64,000 nt of DNA. Source: Bradyrhizobium sp. CB1015 (lineage in GTDB: Bacteria > Pseudomonadota > Alphaproteobacteria > Rhizobiales > Xanthobacteraceae). The notes under the pieces are model-generated. The model was given only the letters and a program-made list of their open reading frames with translations. It did no database searches and had not been told where the DNA came from. The DNA lies in assembly GCF_025200925.1 (NCBI RefSeq), contig NZ_CP104174.1, positions 8,322,001 to 8,386,000 of the forward strand, in the 5' to 3' direction. The translations under genes were made by a program, and so were the position numbers. Positions 57,157-64,000 of this stretch are shown piece after piece (the stretch's first letter is position 1; each line of letters opens with the position of its first letter).

Positions 57157-57875
57157 CTGACCTGCTCAAGCTCTCCGGCGTGCACACCCATATCGGACGC
57201 TATCACATCCTCCAGGGCATCGATCTCACTGTGCCGCAGGGACAGGTGACGATGCTGCTCGGCCGCAACGGCGCCGGCAAGACCACGACACTGCGCACGA
57301 TCATGGGGCTGTGGCAGGCTTCAAAAGGCGAGATCACCCTGGGCGGGACGCGCATCGAGAGCCTTGCGACGCCCGACATCGCGCGGCGCGGCGTCGGCTA
57401 CGTGCCGGAGAGCATGGCGGTGTTCTCCGATCTCACCGTGAAGGAGAATCTCGTTCTCGCAGCACGCGACGGGCCGCTCGACGACGCCCAGCTCGACTGG
57501 ATCTTCGGCTTCTTCCCGGCGCTGCGCCGCTTCTGGCTGTCGCGCGCGGGAAGCCTGTCGGGCGGGCAGAAGCAGATGCTGTCGATCGCCCGCGCGATCA
57601 TCGAGCCGCGCAAGCTGCTCCTGATCGACGAGCCGACCAAGGGCCTCGCGCCCGCCATCGTGATGGCGCTGATCGAGTGCCTGAAGGAGATCAAGCGCAA
57701 GGGCGCCACGATCCTCTTGGTCGAACAGAATTTCTTTGCCGCTCGCGAGCTCGGCGACAACGTGCTGGTGATGGACAACGGCACCATCGTTCATCGCGGC
57801 GAGATGGCGGCGCTCGCCGCCGACGTGCCGCTGCAGGAGCGGCTGCTCGGCCTGAGCCTGGAGGCGCATCAGTGA
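57153..57875 (+). CDS. Branched-chain-amino-acid-type ABC transporter ATPase (LivF-like)
   Basis: A 240-residue ATPase of the LivF group: Walker A GRNGAGKTT, Q-loop VGYVPESMAVFSDLTV, signature SLSGGQKQML, Walker B LLLIDEPTKGLAP and H-loop LLVEQNFF. It pairs with the LivG-like ATPase to drive the two permeases. ATG 57153 overlaps the preceding stop, and its own TGA overlaps the GTG of the first permease gene, so translation through the cluster is coupled. Confidence 0.95.
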   Translation: MTDLLKLSGVHTHIGRYHILQGIDLTVPQGQVTMLLGRNGAGKTTTLRTIMGLWQASKGEITLGGTRIESLATPDIARRGVGYVPESMAVFSDLTVKENLVLAARDGPLDDAQLDWIFGFFPALRRFWLSRAGSLSGGQKQMLSIARAIIEPRKLLLIDEPTKGLAPAIVMALIECLKEIKRKGATILLVEQNFFAARELGDNVLVMDNGTIVHRGEMAALAADVPLQERLLGLSLEAHQ

Positions 57876-58882
57876 CAGATCTTGCCGCAACCGATCCGCT
57901 GCCGAAGCCGAAGCGCGACCTCGCGCCGATCCTGCTGCCGCTCGCGCTGGCGCTGCTGATGATCCCGCTGATCGGATCGACCTCGTCCTGGCTGACCTTG
58001 ACCGCGGCGAGCCTTGCCATGGGCATGATGATCTTCATCATGGCCTCAGGGCTCACGCTGGTGTTCGGCCTGATGGACGTGCTCAATTTCGGCCACGGCG
58101 CCTTCATCGCGGTCGGCGCCTATGTCGCGACGCTGGTGCTGGCGCCGTTCGCGGCGTCCATCCAGGCCGACTCGCTCTGGATGAACCTCGCGGTGCTGGC
58201 CCCGGCCGCGCTGCTGTCGATGGCAGTGTCGGGCGCGCTCGGCCTGGTCGTCGAGCGCGTGCTGATCCTTCCCGTCTACGGCCAGCACCTGAAGCAGATC
58301 CTGATGACGACCGGCGGCCTGATCGTCGCCGAGCAGACGCTCTATGCGCTGTGGGGACCGCAGATCATCCCGATGCCGCTGCCGGCCTCGCTGCGCGGCT
58401 CCTTCATTCTCGGCGACGTCGCGATCGCCAAGTACCGCGTGCTGGCGATGCTGATCGGGCTTTCTGTCTTCATCGCTATCCAGCTCGTGCTCAACCGCAC
58501 CAAGCTCGGCCTTTTGATCCGCGCCGGTGTCGAGAACCGCGAGATGGTCGAGGCGCTCGGCTATCGCATCCGCCGCCTGTTCCTCGGCGTGTTCATGACG
58601 GGATCGGCGCTGGCCGGCCTCGGCGGCGTGATGTGGGCGCTCTATCGCGAGCAGGTGCACGCTTCCATGAGCGACGACCTCACCGTCTTGATCTTCATCG
58701 TCGTCATCATCGGCGGGCTGGGATCGATCGGCGGCTGCTTCATCGGCGCGATCCTGGTGGCCATGGTCGCCAATTACGGCGGCTTCCTGGTGCCGAAGCT
58801 CGCCCTCGTCTCCAACATCCTGCTGATGGTCGCCATTCTGATGTGGCGGCCGCGCGGCCTCTATGCGGTGACCAGCCGATGA
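57872..58882 (+). CDS. Branched-chain-amino-acid-type ABC transporter permease (LivH-like)
   Basis: A 336-residue permease with about eight to nine helices. The family marker near the first periplasmic loop is LVFGLMDVLNFGHGAFIAVGAY. The ATPase-coupling stretch is RAGVENREMVEALGYRIRRLF, and the later part has GGLGSIGGCFIGAILVA. The GTG start at 57872 overlaps the LivF-like stop (GTGA) and has GGAGG upstream. Its TGA overlaps the ATG of the second permease. It forms the channel with the LivM-like partner. Confidence 0.94.
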   Translation: MTDLAATDPLPKPKRDLAPILLPLALALLMIPLIGSTSSWLTLTAASLAMGMMIFIMASGLTLVFGLMDVLNFGHGAFIAVGAYVATLVLAPFAASIQADSLWMNLAVLAPAALLSMAVSGALGLVVERVLILPVYGQHLKQILMTTGGLIVAEQTLYALWGPQIIPMPLPASLRGSFILGDVAIAKYRVLAMLIGLSVFIAIQLVLNRTKLGLLIRAGVENREMVEALGYRIRRLFLGVFMTGSALAGLGGVMWALYREQVHASMSDDLTVLIFIVVIIGGLGSIGGCFIGAILVAMVANYGGFLVPKLALVSNILLMVAILMWRPRGLYAVTSR

Positions 58883-59964
58883 TGATCCTCTCAGGCGATC
58901 CGCCGCGCAGCCGGGTCCTCACGCTCCTCCTCCTCGTCATCATCCTGGCGCTGGCGGCGACGCCGTTCCTGTTCCCGGGCGCCAAGGCGCTGAACGTCGC
59001 GGCCAAGATCTGCGTCTTCGCCGCGCTGGTCGCCTCCTACGATCTCTTGCTCGGCTATACCGGCTCGGTGTCGTTCGCCCACACCATGTTCTACGGCATC
59101 GGCAGCTACGCGATCGCGATCGCACTGTACGGGATGGGCCCGAACTGGGCCGCGGTCGCCACCGGCATCGTCACCGGTCTGCCGCTCGCCGCGCTGCTCG
59201 CGCTCGCCATCGGCCTGTTCTCGCTGCGCGTCGCCGCGATCTTTTTTGCCATGATCACGCTCGCGGTCGCCTCCGCCTTCCAGGTGCTGGCCTCGCAGCT
59301 GTCCTGGCTGACCGGCGGCGAGGACGGACGCAGCTTCCAGCTGCCGGAGCTGCTCCGCCCCGGCACGGTGCTGATCCCCAAGAACCTGTTCGGCTTCGAG
59401 ATCAACGGCCGCATCCTGACCTTCTATCTGGTGTTCGCGATCTCAGGCCTGATGATCCTCGCTCTGCTCCGCGTGGTGAACTCGCCGTTCGGGCGCGTGC
59501 TGCAGGCGATCCGCGAGAACCGCTTTCGCGCCGAGGCGCTCGGCTTCCGCACCGTATTCCACCTGACCTACGCCAACTGCCTCGCCGCCCTCGTCGCCGC
59601 CAGCGCCGGCATCCTGAACGCGTTGTGGCTACGCTATGCAGGTCCCGACACCTCGCTCAGTTTCTCCATCATGCTGGACATCCTGCTGATGGTGGTGATC
59701 GGCGGCATGGGCACGATCTACGGCGCGATCATCGGCGCCACCATCTTCATCCTTGCCCAGAACTATCTGCAATCGCTGATGGGCGTCGCCTCCAAGGCGG
59801 CGGACGAAGCGGGGCTGCCGCTGCTGCCCGGGCTGTTGCATCCCGACCGCTGGCTGCTGTGGCTCGGGCTGCTGTTCATCGCCAGCGTCTATTTCTTCCC
59901 GACCGGCGTGGTCGGACGGCTGCGCCATGGCGGCGGCAAGAAGACCGCCGGCCCCTCGCATTAA
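58879..59964 (+). CDS. Branched-chain-amino-acid-type ABC transporter permease (LivM-like)
   Basis: A 361-residue permease with multiple helices. LivM-type markers are YDLLLGYTGSVSFAHTMFYGIGSY, AAIFFAMITLAVASAFQVLA, the coupling segment LQAIRENRFRAEALGFRTV, and VVIGGMGTIYGAIIGA. It is the last gene of the importer cluster, with ATG overlapping the LivH-like stop (ATGA, 58879-58882). Together the five genes encode a complete HAAT-type importer downstream of the sigma-54-controlled CoA-transferase. Confidence 0.94.
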   Translation: MMILSGDPPRSRVLTLLLLVIILALAATPFLFPGAKALNVAAKICVFAALVASYDLLLGYTGSVSFAHTMFYGIGSYAIAIALYGMGPNWAAVATGIVTGLPLAALLALAIGLFSLRVAAIFFAMITLAVASAFQVLASQLSWLTGGEDGRSFQLPELLRPGTVLIPKNLFGFEINGRILTFYLVFAISGLMILALLRVVNSPFGRVLQAIRENRFRAEALGFRTVFHLTYANCLAALVAASAGILNALWLRYAGPDTSLSFSIMLDILLMVVIGGMGTIYGAIIGATIFILAQNYLQSLMGVASKAADEAGLPLLPGLLHPDRWLLWLGLLFIASVYFFPTGVVGRLRHGGGKKTAGPSH

Positions 59965-60141
59965 CCGATGATTCATGATGACACGCGCCGATTGCGGCGC
60001 GCGCGACACAACCCTCGCGCGTGATACCCGCGGTGCTGCATATGGACGCGGTCACACCAGCCGCATTAATGCTTAGGTAACTGGTTTTCCTAAGGTTTGC
60101 GCCATTTGTGCGGTGTATTCCTGTTCCTCGAGGGAGGGGGA

Positions 60142-63100
60142 ATGCGCCAGGTCTTTGCCAGGGTTGCAGCCGGAATGTCTCTAGCCGCGAGGAACGGCTG
60201 GAAGGCCTTGGCGCGGCGTGGTCCCGTCCTGTGGCTGACCCTGTGCGGCGTGTTTCTGGTCGCGGGAATTTTCATCGCCACGGCGATCGCCGTCGGCGAG
60301 TTTCGCGAGCGGACCCTCGCCAACCGCGAACGCGAGCTTGAAAACACGGTGAAGCTGATCGCGCGGCATTTCGATCAGCAATTCGAGGATTCCGACGTCG
60401 TCGCCGCCGACCTGATCGGGCAGATGAACCTGCCGGAGATCAACTCGCCTGCGATGTTCCGCGAGCGCATGTCCGGGCCGGCGCCAAACCAGATGCTGCG
60501 CAGCAAGATCAGCTCCGTGTCGTATCTCGGCGACATCGCGATCTACGATGCCGAGGGCGATCTGATCAACTGGTCGCGGGCCCAGCCGCTGCCCAAGATC
60601 AACATCTCCTCGCGCGCCTATTTCCAATCGTTCAAATTCAATCCGGCGGCCGAGCCGGTCATCCTGGAATCGGTCCGCAGCTTCATCATCGGCAAATGGA
60701 CCACCATTGTCGCACGCCGGCTGCGCGGCGCGGACGGCACCTTCCTCGGCGCCATGGTGCGGCGGATCGACCCGGACAGCTATCAGCAATATTTCGCATC
60801 GGTCGCGCTCGCCGACGGCACGGCCATCTCGCTGCTCGACCGCGGGGGCAAATTGCTGGCGCGTTATCCGCATAGCGAGGAGCTGATCGGGCGGAACTTC
60901 AGGGACGGGCCGCTGATGCAGAAAGTGCTGGCCGAAGGCGGTCAGCAGACGCTCCGCGGCAGGAGCCCCGTCAACGGCGAGGAGCGACTCGGCTCGGCCG
61001 CGTCGCTGACGCATTTCCCGCTGGTCATCCTCGCGACCAACACGACGGCCGCGGCACTTGCGGACTGGCGGCAGCAGACCGGCTTCATGGTGGCAACGGC
61101 AGGACTCTCGGCAGGCGTGATCGCGCTGATCCTCTACCTGATCATCCGCCAGATCAATCGGCAGAACCGCGAGGCCCAGCAGCGGATCGAGGCGGAGCGG
61201 CTCCGGCTCGACACTGCCCTCAACAACATGTCGCAGGGGCTGATCCTGTACGACGCCGCCGGATACATCGTCACCTGCAACCGCCGCTACGCCGACATGT
61301 TCGGCCTGTCGCACGACGTCATCAAGCCCGGCTGTCACATTCGCGAGGCGATGTATCATCGCAAGGAGCGCGGCGCGTTCGACGGCGACGTCGAGGCGTT
61401 TTGCGCCGAGGTCATGAAGGCCGCCGCCGAGGGTACGGTCTCGACGCGGACCCATCAACTGGCCAACGGCCGCGCCTTCCAGGTCATCAACACGCCGCTG
61501 GCACAGGGCGGATGGGTCGCCACGATCGAGGAGATCACCGAGCGCCGCAACCTGGAACAGGAGCGCGACCGCAACTACACCTTCCTGAGCGAGATCATCG
61601 ACCACATCCCATCGCAGATCACCGTGAAGGACGCCCGGACGCGGCAATATCTGCTGCTCAACGTCGTCGCCGAGCAGCTGTTCGGCCAGTCCCGCCAGGA
61701 CGTCGTCGGCAAGACCGCCTTCGACATCTTCCCCGAGGGGGCCGCCGCCCACATCACCGACGACGACAGCAGGGCGCTGAAATCGGCCAAGGGATTGTTC
61801 AAGGACGAGCACGCCTGGCAGATGCCCGGCATGGGCCTGCGCTACATCACCTCGACCCGCATCGGCATCAACGACGGCGCCGGCGAGCCGCGCTATCTCA
61901 TTCATGTCATCGACGACGTCACCGAGCGCCGGCACGCCGACGAGAAGATCGCGCATATGGCGCACTACGATGCGCTGACCGACCTGCCGAACCGGACCCT
62001 GTTCCGCGAGCAGATCGAACGCGAGCTGGCGAACGTCGCCGACGGCTGCCAGTTCGCGCTGCTCTATATCGACGTCGACGAGTTCAAGGGCATCAACGAT
62101 TCGCTCGGCCACCATGTCGGCGACGAGCTGTTGAAGGCGATCGCGGGCCGCCTCCGCGGCTGCCTCAAGCAGGGCGACCTGATCGCGCGCCTCGGCGGCG
62201 ACGAGTTCGCGGTGATCCAGACCGGGATCCTTTCCCCCGCGGACGTGCTGTCGTTCGTGACAAGGATCTATCAGGCGATCCGCCAGCCCTATCATTGCCT
62301 CGGCCACCAGCTCTCGACCGATGCCAGCATCGGCATTGCGCTGGCGCCGCAGGACGGCGCCGATCTCGACCAGCTGATCAAGAACGCCGACCTCGCGATG
62401 TACGGCGCCAAGGCCGAGGGCCGCCGCACCCACCGCTTCTTCGAGCCGGAGATGGATGCCAGCGCCAAGGCGCGCCTCAGCATGGAGCAGGATTTGCGCC
62501 AGGCCCTGGTGAACGGCGGCTTCGAGATTCACTATCAGCCGCTGGTCGACCTGCGCACCAATGAAGTGTCCGGCTGCGAGGCGCTGCTGCGCTGGCGCCA
62601 TCCCGAGCGCGGCATGGTGTCGCCGGCCGAGTTCATTCCGGTCGCCGAGGACACCGGCCTGATCACCGAGCTCGGCGAATGGGTGTTGCGCATGGCCTGC
62701 AACGAGGCCGCGACCTGGCCGGCGCATGTGCGCGTCGCGGTCAACGTCTCGCCCGTGCAGCTCAAATGCGACACGCTGGCGCTGCGGATCGCGGGCGCGC
62801 TCGCCGCCTCTGGCCTCGACCCGCGCCGGCTCGAGCTCGAGATCACCGAGGCCGTGCTGATTCGCGACGACGAGGCGGCGCTCTCGATCCTGCACCAGCT
62901 CCGCTCGATCGGCGTGCGCATCGCGCTCGACGATTTCGGCACCGGCTATTCCTCGCTGAGCTATCTGAAGCGCTTCCCGTTCGACAAGATCAAGATCGAC
63001 CGCTGCTTCGTCGTCGACATCGCCGAGACCACCGGCTCGCCCGTCATCGTGCAGGCGGTGGTGAACATCGCTTCCGCCAGCAGCATGACGACGGTGGCCG

Positions 63101-63252
63101 AGGGCGTCGAGACCGAGGCGCAGCGCGACATGCTGCGCGCGCTCGGCTGCACGCAGATGCAGGGCTATCTGTTCAGCGCGCCGAAGCCGGCCAGCGAGGT
63201 GCGCAAGCTGTTCGGTGCCGGCGGTGGCTTGCCCGTGGCCGCGGTGGCCTGA
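60142..63252 (+). CDS. Membrane GGDEF-EAL protein with periplasmic sensor and PAS domains
   Basis: A 1036-residue c-di-GMP protein. A membrane helix at about 30-50 is followed by a roughly 260-residue periplasmic Cache-like sensor (VSYLGDIAIYDAEGDLINWS, ISLLDRGGKLLARYP) and a second helix at about 310-335. A PAS region (LNNMSQGLILYDAAGYIVTCN) and a second PAS (HIPSQITVKDARTRQYLLLN) come next. The GGDEF domain has an intact LGGDEF (684-689); the EAL domain has E813-A-L, ITEAVLI, LDDFGTGYSSL, KIDRCFV and VAEGVETE. Both halves look catalytically competent. The start at ATG 60142 follows GAGGGAGGGGG. Its stop shares one base with the next start. Confidence 0.93.
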   Translation: MRQVFARVAAGMSLAARNGWKALARRGPVLWLTLCGVFLVAGIFIATAIAVGEFRERTLANRERELENTVKLIARHFDQQFEDSDVVAADLIGQMNLPEINSPAMFRERMSGPAPNQMLRSKISSVSYLGDIAIYDAEGDLINWSRAQPLPKINISSRAYFQSFKFNPAAEPVILESVRSFIIGKWTTIVARRLRGADGTFLGAMVRRIDPDSYQQYFASVALADGTAISLLDRGGKLLARYPHSEELIGRNFRDGPLMQKVLAEGGQQTLRGRSPVNGEERLGSAASLTHFPLVILATNTTAAALADWRQQTGFMVATAGLSAGVIALILYLIIRQINRQNREAQQRIEAERLRLDTALNNMSQGLILYDAAGYIVTCNRRYADMFGLSHDVIKPGCHIREAMYHRKERGAFDGDVEAFCAEVMKAAAEGTVSTRTHQLANGRAFQVINTPLAQGGWVATIEEITERRNLEQERDRNYTFLSEIIDHIPSQITVKDARTRQYLLLNVVAEQLFGQSRQDVVGKTAFDIFPEGAAAHITDDDSRALKSAKGLFKDEHAWQMPGMGLRYITSTRIGINDGAGEPRYLIHVIDDVTERRHADEKIAHMAHYDALTDLPNRTLFREQIERELANVADGCQFALLYIDVDEFKGINDSLGHHVGDELLKAIAGRLRGCLKQGDLIARLGGDEFAVIQTGILSPADVLSFVTRIYQAIRQPYHCLGHQLSTDASIGIALAPQDGADLDQLIKNADLAMYGAKAEGRRTHRFFEPEMDASAKARLSMEQDLRQALVNGGFEIHYQPLVDLRTNEVSGCEALLRWRHPERGMVSPAEFIPVAEDTGLITELGEWVLRMACNEAATWPAHVRVAVNVSPVQLKCDTLALRIAGALAASGLDPRRLELEITEAVLIRDDEAALSILHQLRSIGVRIALDDFGTGYSSLSYLKRFPFDKIKIDRCFVVDIAETTGSPVIVQAVVNIASASSMTTVAEGVETEAQRDMLRALGCTQMQGYLFSAPKPASEVRKLFGAGGGLPVAAVA

Positions 63253-64000
63253 TGGCGAAGTCGCGCAAGACCGTCGATGTCGCCGATTCCTACGCGGTGC
63301 GGCTGATGCAGCACCTCGTGGTGCCGACCTTCGTGATCGACCCGAAGCGCCGCGTCGTGATCTGGAACCGGGCTTGCGAGCGGCTGACCGGCGTCGGAGC
63401 CGCCGAGGTGATCGGCACCAGCAAGCACTGGCAGGCGTTCTACGAGACCAAGCGCCCTTGCCTTGCCGACCTCGTCGCGCTCGACCGGCCCGAGCAGCTG
63501 CCGGAGTACTATTCGGAATATGCCGCGCGCGGCCACAACGGGCTCGGCTTCTCCGCGGAGAACTGGTGCGTGATGCCCAAGCTCGGCAGCCAGCTCTATC
63601 TCGCCATCGATGCCGGCCCGATCCACGACGAGGCCGGCAACCTCATTGCGGTGGTGGAGACGCTGCGCGACCTCACCGACCAGAAGCGCGCCGAGACGGC
63701 GCTGAAGGAGCTCGCCACCAAGGACGGGCTCACCGGCCTGTCGAACCGCCGCGCCTTCGACCAGATGCTGCTCGGCGAATGGGCCCGCGCCCAGCGCACG
63801 CAGAAGCCGCTGGCGCTGCTGTTCGTCGACGTCGACCATTTCAAGCTGTTCAACGATCAGCACGGCCACCAGAGCGGCGACGAGTGCCTGCGCGCGGTCG
63901 CAGCCGTGGTCAGCCGGCACGCGGTGCGCCCGCTCGACCTCGCCGGCCGCTATGGCGGCGAGGAGTTTGCGCTGATCCTCCCCGACATGGATTGTGACAG
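63252..64000 (+). CDS. PAS-GGDEF diguanylate cyclase (partial, 3' end missing)
   Basis: Partial gene running off the right edge, 249 codons visible. A PAS domain at about 15-145 (LVVPTFVIDPKRRVVIWNRACERLTG; ETLRDLTDQKRAE) leads into a GGDEF domain (TKDGLTGLSNRRAFDQML) with metal-binding FVDVDHFKLFNDQHGH and an intact active-site loop YGGEEFALILP. It should make c-di-GMP. The ATG at 63252 overlaps the previous stop by one base (TGATG), so the two c-di-GMP genes are translationally coupled: a bifunctional membrane protein and a soluble cyclase. Confidence 0.92.
   Translation, partial: MAKSRKTVDVADSYAVRLMQHLVVPTFVIDPKRRVVIWNRACERLTGVGAAEVIGTSKHWQAFYETKRPCLADLVALDRPEQLPEYYSEYAARGHNGLGFSAENWCVMPKLGSQLYLAIDAGPIHDEAGNLIAVVETLRDLTDQKRAETALKELATKDGLTGLSNRRAFDQMLLGEWARAQRTQKPLALLFVDVDHFKLFNDQHGHQSGDECLRAVAAVVSRHAVRPLDLAGRYGGEEFALILPDMDCD

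Noticed and set aside
60181-62895. A 904-codon open frame on the minus strand opposite the GGDEF-EAL gene
   Set aside because: Codon-bias shadow of the real gene with clear GGDEF and EAL motifs on the plus strand.

Overview
The window is about 64 kb of GC-rich chromosome from an alphaproteobacterium, most likely Bradyrhizobium or a close relative. The support is a RegS/RegR pair with the expected redox and phosphorylation residues, a fused GlnD, pcaHG/pcaF aromatic catabolism genes, intracellular PHB metabolism, many chemoreceptor and c-di-GMP genes, and a high density of intergenic palindromic repeats of the kind common in this group. It looks like core or ordinary accessory chromosome: I see no phage, integrase, insertion sequence, CRISPR array, rRNA or tRNA.

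Layout. 1-5 kb: a partial N-acetylmuramoyl-L-alanine amidase, a TauD-type dioxygenase, and a leftward operon zur-like > eamA > ispG. 4.6-7.9 kb: a marR-emrA-emrB drug efflux operon with a perfect palindromic operator candidate. 8-11 kb: a phosphotransferase-fold protein and a membrane chemoreceptor. 11.1-14.8 kb: intradiol dioxygenases (pcaHG and a hydroxyquinol 1,2-dioxygenase type) and the thiolase pcaF. 15-17.8 kb: mutS. 17.9-25.5 kb: a soluble triple-PAS chemoreceptor, a membrane protein, OsmC, glnD, ogt and a DUF1304 protein. 25.6-32.6 kb: an orphan branched-chain-amino-acid-type binding protein, a DUF1330 protein, a PBP1A-type penicillin-binding protein, a YgjP-like metallopeptidase and an intracellular PHB depolymerase.

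32.7-36.8 kb: an ABC-2 exporter (permease and ATPase separated by repeats) and regSR. 36.9-43.5 kb: MmcB, two convergent GH13 glycosidases, a glyoxalase II-like hydrolase and a PHB-depolymerase-family esterase. 43.9-48.8 kb: an LLM flavin oxidoreductase, a cytochrome P450, an SDR dehydrogenase and an HWE-type histidine kinase. 49-51 kb: a GGDEF-EAL protein.

51.2-60 kb is the most coherent functional block. A PAS-containing sigma-54 activator is followed by a perfect 11-3-11 dyad, a good -24/-12 promoter and a GTG-started fused CoA-transferase with an extra C-terminal region. Then comes a complete five-gene Liv-type ABC importer whose four membrane/ATPase genes are joined by stop-start overlaps. 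I read this as an inducible uptake-and-CoA-activation module for an unidentified carboxylic acid. The window ends with a large GGDEF-EAL protein overlapping a PAS-GGDEF diguanylate cyclase that runs off the edge.

Between genes lie at least six families of imperfect palindromic repeats with terminal inverted ends. One has become coding sequence at the end of ogt, and another sits inside the ABC exporter operon.
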